Part shown: positions 22,687-30,184 of the stretch, one piece after another
Layout of the letters: each line of letters opens with the position of its first letter
Numbering within the stretch: position 1 is the stretch's first letter
DNA from: Spirochaetota bacterium
GTDB lineage: Bacteria; Spirochaetota; Spirochaetia; Treponematales; UBA12059
Assembly: GCA_018816345.1 (NCBI GenBank)
Contig: JAHIWG010000013.1
Location: 1 to 35,251 of the forward strand
Length of the DNA: 35,251 bases
Direction of reading: 5' to 3'
Notes under the pieces: model-generated
What the model was told of the DNA's origin: nothing
Seen by the model: the letters and a program-made list of their open reading frames with translations, nothing else
The model's database searches: none
Made by a program: the position numbers and the translations under genes

Positions 22687-24732
22687 CTAGAGTATGCCCG
22701 CTTCCTTTAGCGCCGCGCGGGCGTCGAGCCTCGGGCGCGGCAGGCCCTTAGGCAGGAAGCCCGAGAGCGGCCGCTCCGGCTCGCCCTCGTCGGCCCAGGC
22801 CGATAGCGCGGCGTCCAGGGGAGCGGTCCAGCGCTCGGAGCGCTCCTCGCCGCGGAACGAAAGGTCGCCGAGCGCGAACGAGGTCCTGGGGGCTATCGGC
22901 TCGAGGCTGGGCCGCTCCCCGCGTTCCCACGATGCGTACATGGCGGAATGCCGCGTGAGCACGAACTTGTGCCAGAACGCCGAGTCTACGAGGCCCTCGG
23001 CGAGGAGGACGCGCGCCATTTCCGCCGAGTCGGCTATATCCTGGTCGGACTGGCCCGGGAACCCGTAGATCAGGTACGCGTGGACCAGTATTCCCGCCCG
23101 CTTGAACGCGGCCAGGGTTCGAACGAGGTCGGAGACGGAGAAGCCTTTGTCGACTATGGCGAGGCCCTCGCGCGTAGCTATCTCGATGCCGCCCGAGACG
23201 GCTACGAGGCCGCGCTCGGCCATGAAGGCGCAGGCCTCGTCGGTCCAGGCCTTGTCGAAGCGGACGTTGCCCCAGAACGTGAAGGGGCGCTCGCGCTCCG
23301 CGTTCCGCCCGGCGAAGGCGCGGGCGAGATTGACCGGCATGGCCTCGTCGACGAAATGGATGCCGTAGAGCCCCGTCCGCTCCGCCGCCGCGGAGGCCGC
23401 GCCCAGGAGCGAGTCCAGGTCGGAGGCCATGAAGCGCTTGATGTAGTCGAGCTGGGTGTCGCAGAAGGCGCAGCGCTTCCAGTAGCAGCCGTAGGCGAGC
23501 CGATACTTGAGCCACGGCGTATCGTTCCAGAGGCGGTGCATGGGGTTGGGCGAGTCGACGACGCGCAGGTAGCGGGAGAAGTCCAGCCCGCTGTAGTCGG
23601 GGTGGACGCGCGCTATCGCGTCGCGCTCGAGGACGGCGTAGTCGGGCCCCCCGGGCTCGCCATTCGCGGCGCCTGACGCGGGGGCGGAGACGGTTCCCAG
23701 CGCGGGGCCTGAAGCCGGAGCGCGCGACTGCGCCGCGGCCGCCGCTAGGAGGCAGGGCTCGTCGGGAGGGAAGCCGGAAGCTATCGCGCGGCCGGCCCCG
23801 TCGCGGTACCTGACGCGAAAGAGGCTTGATCTCGGAGAGCCGCGCATGACGTCGAGGATAGACGCGAGGGCGCCGAAGCCGGCGTCGTAGGCCAGGTAGT
23901 CGAACGAGTCGAATACCGCCGGATCCTCCAGGAAGCGGAGCTCGGTGGAGACGTAGCCGCCGCCCGCGACTATGACGGCGGAAGGGCCGAGCGCGGCGCG
24001 GGCCTCCTCGGCGGCGGCGACGGCCCCCGTTAGGCAACCCGGGAACGGCACGCTGACGAGGACGAGCGCCGGCTCCGTATCGCGAGCGGGCTCATCGCGA
24101 CCGGGCTTCTCGCGGGCGTCCGCGGCGAAGCGCCCGAATTCCTCGCGGAGCATCGGCCTATAGAACGTCCCTATCGTCCAGCCGTCCCTGGCCGCTTCGC
24201 GTATGGGCGCGAACGAGGCCGCGCTACGGGCTATGCGCTCCGCGTACCGTACGGCTCCGAAGCCCGGGTCGAGGGCGTAGGTAATGAAGTCTGATAGGTC
24301 GTTGATAGTGGCCGTGGCGAAGGCGCGGGCGTCGTCGGGTCCTATGCCGTCGCCGAAGACGGCCTCCGCCCTCATCCCGGCGGGCAGGCCGGAGCCCGCC
24401 GCTATGCGGTAGGCGTAGGCGGGATCCTCGCCGGATAGGAAGCCCGCGATCGAGTCTATCGTCGCTATATACGCGGCCTCGTCGTCGAGGTACGCGCGGA
24501 CGCGCCGCGCCGTCTCCTCGTCGGGGTGCTTACGGCCCAGAAGCGATTTCCTAGCCGCCCCGAAGACGGTAGCGAGGCCCTCGCGGCTGAACACGCGGCG
24601 CGCCAGGCCTATGGAATGGTCTACCGCCCGCGAATCCACCCCGCGCGAGCGGAGCCACGCGTCGAGGTACCAGGCGGCGGGGTAGGGGGCGTTGAGCTGG
24701 ACGAGGGGCGGTTGGATGCATATGGCGCGCAT
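22687..24732 (-). CDS. Radical SAM protein with N-terminal cobalamin-binding-like region, noncanonical CX4CX2C motif
   Basis: 681 residues. The N-terminal half (about 1-300) resembles B12-binding-associated regions: [23 protein letters not shown] and, later, [15 protein letters not shown] with [12 protein letters not shown]. An Ala/Pro/Gly-rich linker (about 330-362) follows. The radical SAM part is about 405-600, with C416, C421 and C424 in [12 protein letters not shown]. The first spacing is four residues, not the usual three. Downstream, [22 protein letters not shown] and [13 protein letters not shown] fit the radical SAM barrel. The substrate is unknown; B12 radical SAM enzymes often methylate or rearrange lipids or cofactors. 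No DXHXXG motif was seen, so true B12 binding is uncertain. TATACT lies six bases before ATG 24732. Confidence 0.85.
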   Translation of the reverse strand: MRAICIQPPLVQLNAPYPAAWYLDAWLRSRGVDSRAVDHSIGLARRVFSREGLATVFGAARKSLLGRKHPDEETARRVRAYLDDEAAYIATIDSIAGFLSGEDPAYAYRIAAGSGLPAGMRAEAVFGDGIGPDDARAFATATINDLSDFITYALDPGFGAVRYAERIARSAASFAPIREAARDGWTIGTFYRPMLREEFGRFAADAREKPGRDEPARDTEPALVLVSVPFPGCLTGAVAAAEEARAALGPSAVIVAGGGYVSTELRFLEDPAVFDSFDYLAYDAGFGALASILDVMRGSPRSSLFRVRYRDGAGRAIASGFPPDEPCLLAAAAAQSRAPASGPALGTVSAPASGAANGEPGGPDYAVLERDAIARVHPDYSGLDFSRYLRVVDSPNPMHRLWNDTPWLKYRLAYGCYWKRCAFCDTQLDYIKRFMASDLDSLLGAASAAAERTGLYGIHFVDEAMPVNLARAFAGRNAERERPFTFWGNVRFDKAWTDEACAFMAERGLVAVSGGIEIATREGLAIVDKGFSVSDLVRTLAAFKRAGILVHAYLIYGFPGQSDQDIADSAEMARVLLAEGLVDSAFWHKFVLTRHSAMYASWERGERPSLEPIAPRTSFALGDLSFRGEERSERWTAPLDAALSAWADEGEPERPLSGFLPKGLPRPRLDARAALKEAGIL

Positions 24733-24777
24733 GCGATCAGTATAGCGGCGCCCGCGTTCGATGGCTATACTGCTATC
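24733..24777. promoter_or_regulatory. Symmetric divergent leaderless promoter pair
   Basis: Only 45 bases separate the ATG at 24732 (minus) from the ATG at 24778 (plus). CAGTATAGC (24738-24746) and GCTATACTG (24764-24772) are perfect inverted repeats 17 bases apart. They give TATACT on each strand exactly six bases before each ATG. Any -35 for one gene would overlap the -10 of the other. Confidence 0.5.
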
Positions 24778-25194
24778 ATGAAAGCATTTACGCGAGAACT
24801 GTGGTTCGAGACGCGGAAACGGGTCGAGTTCATCGACGTCACCGATACCGTCGAGGCCCTCGTAGGAGAATCGGGGGTGCAGGAGGGCCTATGCCTGGTG
24901 AACGCCATGCACATAACGGCGAGCGTCTTCGTGAACGACGCCGAATCGGGCCTGCACGCCGACTTCGCCGAGTGGCTGGAGCGTCAGGCGCCCCACGAGC
25001 CGGTATCCTCCTATCGCCACAACGTCGGAGAGGACAACGCCGACGCGCATATAAAGCGACAGATATTCGGGCGGGAGGTCGTCGTCGCCATCACCGGAGG
25101 GAAGCTCCATTTCGGCCCCTGGGAGCGTATCTTCTACGGCGAATTCGACGGCCGCCGGCGCAAGCGCGTCCTCCTGAAGATAATCGGGGAGTAG
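24778..25194 (+). CDS. YjbQ/UPF0047-family protein (secondary thiamine-phosphate synthase-like)
   Basis: 138 residues, full family length. Signatures include H45 in [16 protein letters not shown], the block Y79[14 protein letters not shown] with H81, D88 and H91, and the C-terminal [19 protein letters not shown]. The family forms small trimeric barrels; members show weak thiamine-phosphate synthase activity, and the true role is unsettled. The frame is open further upstream, but ATG 24778 begins the conserved part and lies six bases after TATACT, with no ribosome-binding site. It converges on the TPR/barrel gene. Confidence 0.9.
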   Translation: MKAFTRELWFETRKRVEFIDVTDTVEALVGESGVQEGLCLVNAMHITASVFVNDAESGLHADFAEWLERQAPHEPVSSYRHNVGEDNADAHIKRQIFGREVVVAITGGKLHFGPWERIFYGEFDGRRRKRVLLKIIGE

Positions 25195-25240
25195 CCGTCT
25201 TGGGTCTGGTGCAGGGCCCGAGAGGAACCCCGCGCTAGAC

Positions 25241-26395
25241 CTAGTTGAACAAGAGGCCGTTCGCCGAGAGGGTCACGAAAAGGACATATTCGGGGATCGT
25301 CACGCCTGCCAGCGTTCGCGACGGTCGCTGTCGGATAGTGTAGTTCGCGTCGAGCTCGAACTTCCATATCCTTGCCGTAATGCCCGCGGTCGCGCCCCAA
25401 CCCAGTTCGGTCGAGCCGCCCCTCGCGACGAGCGACCCCTCCGCTCCGAGGCGCAGCGAGAACATGTTCCAGAACCACTGCTCGGCGCACGGCATGAGCC
25501 GCCCGTAGTAGAGGTCCCGGTCGAGGAATATATCGTTGGCCTGCTTCAAGGCGAGGAAGGTGCTCTTATCGTTGAGCGTCCATGTCAAGGTCTGTTCTAT
25601 GTAGAGCGGCGCTCCGTATTCGACGAAGTCAAGCACGTCCGGGTCGATGTCGAAATAATGCATGCGCTCGTTCGACCAGGAGCCTACGATATCCCACGCG
25701 ATGTCGCCCGCGGGGTTATTGAGCGCCGCCGCGACGAGCCCGCCGAAGGAAGAGTACTCTTCCAGCCAGTAATTGTTGGAAGGCGAGGCCTGTTCTGGAG
25801 GGGGATCGCCTATGTACTCGCTATAGTACTCCCTCCGCAGCCTGTTGTAGGATACGCCGAGGCCGAGGCTCAGGGTCGAAGAAAAGCGAGCGCCGAGGGT
25901 TATCATGCCGCCCAGCATGCTTGCGTAATCGTTCCCCGAGGCCATCCACATGTCGGCGGCATATTGGCGCTGGATGCCGTTCGCGATATTAGCGGAGTTT
26001 ATCTCAACCCCGACGCCGGAAACCGGTCCGAGCGGTGCTTGATATCCCGTTACCGTACCCAGCTGCCGCTCGAAGTCGCCGTAGTCGCCGCTCGCATCGA
26101 GTACGAGCCAATAATCGCTGCTGTCGCCTCGGCCCTCGTTGGCCAGGCCCCATGCGACGTTCGCGTTATAATAATCGAAGAAGGCCCTATCCTTCGTCAT
26201 GCCTCCGAGGTACGCCGGGTTGTAGTAGCTCACGTAGCGCTCCGGTACGACCTTGAATTTGGCCGACGCGGAGGTAAGCTTATCGAGGAACGACTGCGCC
26301 ACGGCGTTGCCCGGGTCGAAGCGCTTAGCGGCCGCGAGCTCCTTCTTAGCCTCGGCCTTATCGCCCGCGTCGAGGGCCGCGATGCCTTTGGACAT
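25241..26395 (-). CDS. TPR-plus-barrel protein, apparently 5'-truncated (possible pseudogene)
   Basis: 384 residues from ATG 26395. Residues 1-45 are TPR-like (IAALDAGDKAEAKKELAAA, RFDPGNAVA). The rest is beta-rich with a YYNPAYLGG block like PorV/UPF0164 barrels and ends in LSANGLLFN. No signal peptide is present, although a barrel needs one. The same frame continues upstream of 26395 without a stop through at least 26640, under the tRNA-Phe promoter. Up to about 26560 it looks coding (GRYAYIGAYFGKSLLKHF, STEQALASTKEGD), but it contains no ATG, GTG or TTG. The likeliest reading is loss of the true 5' end by deletion or recombination at the tRNA. A rare start codon or a frameshift is the alternative. 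Confidence 0.65.
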   Translation of the reverse strand: MSKGIAALDAGDKAEAKKELAAAKRFDPGNAVAQSFLDKLTSASAKFKVVPERYVSYYNPAYLGGMTKDRAFFDYYNANVAWGLANEGRGDSSDYWLVLDASGDYGDFERQLGTVTGYQAPLGPVSGVGVEINSANIANGIQRQYAADMWMASGNDYASMLGGMITLGARFSSTLSLGLGVSYNRLRREYYSEYIGDPPPEQASPSNNYWLEEYSSFGGLVAAALNNPAGDIAWDIVGSWSNERMHYFDIDPDVLDFVEYGAPLYIEQTLTWTLNDKSTFLALKQANDIFLDRDLYYGRLMPCAEQWFWNMFSLRLGAEGSLVARGGSTELGWGATAGITARIWKFELDANYTIRQRPSRTLAGVTIPEYVLFVTLSANGLLFN

Positions 26396-26595
26396 CGCTA
26401 CGACCGAGGCGGAATCGCCTTCCTTCGTCGAGGCTAGGGCCTGCTCGGTAGACTTCGATATCGTCGCGTTGAAGTGCTTAAGGAGCGACTTGCCGAAATA
26501 CGCGCCTATATAGGCGTAGCGGCCCGACTTCTCGGTGAGCTGGTCGTTCCCGAGAAGGGCTGCCCGGCACGTCGGCGTAATTCCTCGGCTAGTCC

Positions 26596-26624
26596 TTGAC
26601 GCGTTCGCGCATTTTGGGTATAAA
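26596..26624 (+). promoter_or_regulatory. Promoter of tRNA-Phe
   Basis: TTGACG (26596-26601) and TATAAA (26619-26624) are 17 bases apart, near consensus. The tRNA starts 23 bases later. Confidence 0.7.
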
Positions 26625-26647
26625 TGTGCCCGCGCGCTAGCGTACGA

Positions 26648-26720
26648 GCCGCTGTAGCTCAGTTGGTAGAGCAGTGGACTGAAAATCCACGTGTCGTCAG
26701 TTCAATTCTGACCGGTGGCA
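26648..26720 (+). tRNA. tRNA-Phe (anticodon GAA)
   Basis: 73 bases fold as a cloverleaf. The acceptor GCCGCTG pairs with CGGTGGC (with two G-T wobbles), the D stem is GCTC/GAGC, and the anticodon stem GTGGA/TCCAC holds loop CTGAAAA, anticodon GAA. The T stem GTCAG/CTGAC holds TTCAATT, and the discriminator is A. CCA is not encoded. Confidence 0.95.
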
Positions 26721-26725
26721 TCCTG

Positions 26726-26756
26726 ACCGCTTCCTTGAAGGAAGCGGTTTTTTTTT
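26726..26756 (+). terminator. Rho-independent terminator after tRNA-Phe
   Basis: ACCGCTTCC (26726-26734) pairs with GGAAGCGGT (26740-26748) around TTGAA, followed by an unbroken run of T. This is the strongest terminator in the window. Confidence 0.9.
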
Positions 26757-26778
26757 ATCCCGTTCCCTCGGACTACCC

Positions 26779-26808
26779 TTGCCGCGTTCCCCGTTCCCCG
26801 TCTAGTAT
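26779..26808 (+). promoter_or_regulatory. Weak candidate promoter of galE
   Basis: TTGCCG (26779-26784) and TAGTAT (26803-26808) are 18 bases apart, downstream of the tRNA-Phe terminator and 64 bases before the galE start, which has its own AAGGAGA ribosome-binding site. Confidence 0.35.
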
Positions 26809-26872
26809 CCACGTAGGCGCGCTCCCGTGGCTTTCCGGACCGGTGGCGCGGCACGCCGGAAGGAGACGATAC

Positions 26873-27838
26873 ATGAAGGTATTGGTGATAGGCGGGGCTG
26901 GGTATATAGGCAGCCACGTCTCCCTGGAGCTCATGGAGGCCGGGCATTCGGTCGTCGTGTACGATAACCTGTCGAGCGGCCTGCGCGAGAACCTCTTCGA
27001 GGGGGAGCGCTTCGTCGAGGGCGATATCATGGACCCGGGCAGGCTCGAGGAGACGCTCGGCGAGGGCTTCGACGGCGTCGTGCACCTAGCCGCCTTCAAG
27101 GCGGCGGGCGAGTCGATGGTCGAGCCCGAGAAGTACGCGCGCAACAATATTTCCGGCACCATCAATATCCTGAACGCCATGTGCGCGACCGGCGTCAAGC
27201 GCATCGTGTTCTCTAGCTCCGCGGCCGTGTACGGGGAGCCCGAGTACCTGCCCGTCGACGAGAAGCACCCCACGCGCCCCGAGAACTTCTACGGCTTCAC
27301 GAAGCTCGAGATAGAGCGCTTCCTCGAGTGGTACGATAGGCTGAAGGGCGTCCGGTACTCGGCCTTGCGCTACTTCAACGCCGCCGGCTACGACGTCCGC
27401 GGCCGCGTCTCGGGCCTCGAGCGCAACCCCGCGAACCTGCTGCCCGTGATCATGGAGGTGGCCGCGGGCATGCGCGGGGAGCTCCGGATATTCGGCGACG
27501 ATTACGAGACGAAGGACGGCACCGGCGTCCGGGACTACGTGCACGTGAACGACCTGGCGAGGGCCCACGTCGCCGCCCTCGAGCGCATGGCCCGTACCGA
27601 CGAGAGCCTCGTCGTCAACCTCGGCTCCGAGGCCGGGCTCTCCGTGCTCGAGATAGTCGAGGCGGCGAGGCGCATCACGGGCAGGGCAATCCCCGCCGCG
27701 ATAGAGGGCCGACGCGCCGGGGACCCGGCCCGCCTCGTGGCCAGCTCGGCCCTCGCGGCCGACAGGCTAGGCTGGAAGGCGATGCACTCGGACGTCGACG
27801 CCCTCGTCTCGTCCAGCTGGGAAGTCTATAGGCGCTAA
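26873..27838 (+). CDS. galE: UDP-glucose 4-epimerase GalE
   Basis: 321 residues. It interconverts UDP-glucose and UDP-galactose for envelope sugars. The NAD-binding Rossmann motif is GGAGYIGSH at residues 7-15. The catalytic Ser lies in the SSSAAVYG block (about 114-121), and the catalytic pair Y140-xxx-K144 in NFYGFTKLE. The middle RYFNAAGYD and the TKDGTGVRDYVHVNDLA block are diagnostic for GalE. The frame is open upstream through the tRNA, but AAGGAGA seven bases before 26873 and the Rossmann start fix the beginning. It is followed after 27 bases by the peptidase gene. Confidence 0.95.
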   Translation: MKVLVIGGAGYIGSHVSLELMEAGHSVVVYDNLSSGLRENLFEGERFVEGDIMDPGRLEETLGEGFDGVVHLAAFKAAGESMVEPEKYARNNISGTINILNAMCATGVKRIVFSSSAAVYGEPEYLPVDEKHPTRPENFYGFTKLEIERFLEWYDRLKGVRYSALRYFNAAGYDVRGRVSGLERNPANLLPVIMEVAAGMRGELRIFGDDYETKDGTGVRDYVHVNDLARAHVAALERMARTDESLVVNLGSEAGLSVLEIVEAARRITGRAIPAAIEGRRAGDPARLVASSALAADRLGWKAMHSDVDALVSSSWEVYRR

Positions 27839-27865
27839 GACGGCGCTCGATAAAGGAGGATTGGC

Positions 27866-29098
27866 ATGGGAGAGATAGATAAGGCGATAGCGTACCTCGA
27901 CGGGGCCGAGGCCGGCGTCATAGGGCTCGAGAAGCTCCTGACCGCTATACCGGCGCTGGCCCCGGAATCGGGCGGCGACGGGGAGTGGAAGAAGGCCGAG
28001 GCCCTCGAGGCCTGGCTCAGGGAGCGCGGGATCGTCGATATAGAGAGGCACGACGCCCCCGACGAGCGGGTGAGCTCGGGCAAGCGCCCCAATATCGTCG
28101 CGACGATCAAGGGCCGTAAGCCGGGCAAGCGCATGTGGGTCATGGCCCATACCGACGTCGTGCCCGAGGGCGACCGGGCCCTCTGGGCGACCGAGCCCTT
28201 CGAGGCGGTGGTCAAGGACGGCAGGATATACGGCCGGGGCGTGGAGGACAACCAGCAGGGCCTCGTGTCGAGCGTGTTCGCGGCGCTGGCCCTGGTAGAC
28301 TGCGGGATCGTTCCCGAGCATGACGTGAAGCTCCTGTTCGTGGCGGACGAGGAGATAGGCTCCGTCTTCGGCATCCAGTGGCTGCTCGCCAATAGGACGC
28401 TGTTCGCGCCGGACGACCTGATCGTGGTACCCGACTCGGGCTCGCACGACGGCTCGGAGATAGAGGTAGCCGAGAAGAACATATGCTGGCTCAAGGTCGT
28501 TTCCAAGGGCAAGCAGTGCCACGCGTCGAGGCCCGACGACGGGGCCAACGCCTTCCTCGCTAATTGCGAGCTGGCCTTGAGCCTCAACGCTATGGAGCGG
28601 GAGGTCTTTACCGACCTGGACGGCATCTTCGTCCCGGACCGGACGACCATCACCCCCACGAAGAAGGACGCCAACGTCCCCAATATCAACACCGTGCCGG
28701 CCGACGATGCGTTCTACGTCGATATGCGCATCCTGCCGCGCTACTCCGTCGACGAGGTGCTCGCCGAGGCCGAGAGGCGGGCGCGCGCCGTCGAGGGACG
28801 GTACGGCGTGAAGGTGACGCTCGAGGTGGTCCAGCGCAACGATAGCCCCCCGACTCCCGTCGACGCCCCCGTCGTGCTCCTCCTCAAGGAGGCGATCAAG
28901 GAGACCTACGGCATCGAGGGCCGGGCCATAGGCGTAGGCGGCGGGACCGTAGGGGCGTACCTGCGCAAGGCCGGCCTTCATTGCGTCGTGTGGAGCCGCC
29001 AGGACGAGACGATGCACGCGCCCAACGAGTATACGAAGATCGAGAACCTGATAGGCGACGCCAAGGTCTTCGCCCGCCTGATGCTCGCCGAGCGGTAA
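27866..29098 (+). CDS. M20-family metallopeptidase / deacylase
   Basis: 410 residues, cytoplasmic. All two-metal ligands of the M20 family are present: H95-x-D97 in MAHTDVVP, bridging D128 in GRGVEDN, catalytic E162 and ligand E163 in ADEEIGS, D190 in VPDSGS, and the C-terminal His (about 384) in TMHAPNEY. The dimerisation domain (about 200-315) contains the usual KGKQCHASRPDDGANA. The family includes dipeptidases, succinyl-diaminopimelate desuccinylase and acetylornithine deacetylase; the exact substrate cannot be set from sequence. AAAGGAGG precedes ATG 27866. Probably co-transcribed with galE. Confidence 0.9.
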   Translation: MGEIDKAIAYLDGAEAGVIGLEKLLTAIPALAPESGGDGEWKKAEALEAWLRERGIVDIERHDAPDERVSSGKRPNIVATIKGRKPGKRMWVMAHTDVVPEGDRALWATEPFEAVVKDGRIYGRGVEDNQQGLVSSVFAALALVDCGIVPEHDVKLLFVADEEIGSVFGIQWLLANRTLFAPDDLIVVPDSGSHDGSEIEVAEKNICWLKVVSKGKQCHASRPDDGANAFLANCELALSLNAMEREVFTDLDGIFVPDRTTITPTKKDANVPNINTVPADDAFYVDMRILPRYSVDEVLAEAERRARAVEGRYGVKVTLEVVQRNDSPPTPVDAPVVLLLKEAIKETYGIEGRAIGVGGGTVGAYLRKAGLHCVVWSRQDETMHAPNEYTKIENLIGDAKVFARLMLAER

Positions 29099-29110
29099 GC
29101 GCTCTCCGCT

Positions 29111-29154
29111 TGAGGACTAACGAAGAGCCTTCCTGAGGACTAACGAAGAGCCTT
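29111..29154 (+). repeat. Two perfect 21-bp direct repeats, 23-bp period
   Basis: The same 21 bases, beginning TGAGGACTAACG and ending AGAGCCTT, occur at 29111-29131 and 29134-29154, separated by two bases. They lie after the M20 stop and before a large hairpin, in a noncoding gap of 165 bases between convergent genes. Confidence 0.9.
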
Positions 29155-29183
29155 AGAGGGGCAGAGAGAAGAATGAGAAAAGA

Positions 29184-29235
29184 AAAGAGAGAAGGAAGAG
29201 CGCTCCGGAGCGCTACTTAAATCCCTTCTCTCTTT
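29184..29235. terminator. Large two-tier hairpin between convergent genes, probable bidirectional terminator
   Basis: The outer arms AAAGAGAGAAGG (29184-29195) and CCTTCTCTCTTT (29224-29235) are perfectly complementary over 12 bp. Inside them sits a perfect 16-base palindrome, AGCGCTCCGGAGCGCT (29199-29214). The flanks are purine-rich on one side and pyrimidine-rich on the other. Confidence 0.65.
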
Positions 29236-29263
29236 CCTCCTTGCCGAGCGTTCGTCTACTAGG

Positions 29264-30184
29264 CTAGGGCGCGTCGATGACGAAGACGACCCGGCCCTGC
29301 CTAGCGAGCTCGCGGTTCTCCGGCGAGCCGAGTATCTTCAGGGCGTCTTCGACGCTGATGACCGCGTCGGTGCGCTTAGAGCCGAATATCTGCGAGGCGA
29401 TTATACGCAGGGGCGCGATGCCGGCGCGCGCCTCCACGACGGGATCGTCGAGGCCGGCGGCGAAGCCTACCGCGCCCCACGAGCGGAGCGAGTCGGGGTA
29501 GGCCTGGTTGCGCTCGACGATAGGGGCCATCGCCTCGTCGTAGAGCCGGGGGAAGAGGCTGGGGCGGAGCTTGCCCGTGCGGTGCTCGCCCCTGACGGGG
29601 TAGTCGCCTTGCGCGAAGACGATTATGCCCGTGTAGGCCCTCGTCGGCGCGTAGCGCTCGGCCCTCGGCATGTCGACGGGCGCGCTATGCATGACGTAGA
29701 GGGCCGCGAGGTCGGCCAGGCGCCATTCATAGGACTCGACGAGCCTGCCTAGGTCTCGGCTCAGCGAGGAGCTCGTCTTACGGCCCGCCTCCAGGAAGGC
29801 CTCGAACGCCTCCGGCCTGAGCGTTCCGTCTAGCAGGCTGTCGGCCACGGTCCTGTACGAGTCGAGGTCCACCGAGAGCGCCGTCTCGCGCACCAGGCCG
29901 GGCGTCGCCGATTCCATGCTGCGCTCCGCCTGCGATCGTCCCGACGGGAGCCGAATGCCAGCCGCGCCGAGGTCTAGCTCGACTTCCGCCTTGATAAGTC
30001 CCGCGATCCAGTCTATGGAGGCGCGAGCGGCGAAGGGGCTCGCCTCCGCGCCCGCGCCGGGCCCGGAGCTCGAGGAGGCGCTCGGCGCCGCGGCTGCGAT
30101 ACCGGCCGCCGGCGCGAGGAGGAAGGCCGCCAGAGCGGCTATCGCGGCGATCGACGGCAGGGAGCCTCGTTCTATAGCTTTCAT
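29264..30184 (-). CDS. Exported protein of unknown function, third gene of an envelope operon
   Basis: 306 residues from ATG 30184, with a long Ala-rich signal peptide (about 1-33, cleavage near IAAAAPSA). No named family is recognised. Notable blocks are TGIIVFAQGDYPVRGEHRTG, LFPRLYDEAMAPIVERNQ and, at the end, SKRTDAVISVEDALKILGS. The ending recalls the 'bypass of forespore/LPP20-like' style of exported proteins, but I would not assign it. Its ATG overlaps the TGA of the MltD-like gene by one base (TGATG), so translation is coupled. GATACT lies six bases before the ATG. Probably periplasmic. Confidence 0.75.
   Translation of the reverse strand: MKAIERGSLPSIAAIAALAAFLLAPAAGIAAAAPSASSSSGPGAGAEASPFAARASIDWIAGLIKAEVELDLGAAGIRLPSGRSQAERSMESATPGLVRETALSVDLDSYRTVADSLLDGTLRPEAFEAFLEAGRKTSSSLSRDLGRLVESYEWRLADLAALYVMHSAPVDMPRAERYAPTRAYTGIIVFAQGDYPVRGEHRTGKLRPSLFPRLYDEAMAPIVERNQAYPDSLRSWGAVGFAAGLDDPVVEARAGIAPLRIIASQIFGSKRTDAVISVEDALKILGSPENRELARQGRVVFVIDAP

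Noticed and set aside
22748-24037. Long minus-strand frame (about 429 codons) inside the radical SAM gene
   Set aside because: It is Arg/Gly/Pro-rich out-of-frame reading of a high-GC gene with clear radical SAM motifs in the main frame.
26624-26872. Upstream extension of the galE frame
   Set aside because: It covers tRNA-Phe and its terminator. The GalE Rossmann motif and a good ribosome-binding site place the start at 26873.
27767-29017. Long minus-strand frame opposite the M20 peptidase
   Set aside because: It mirrors the codon bias of the real gene, has no domains, and the plus-strand frame holds all metal ligands.
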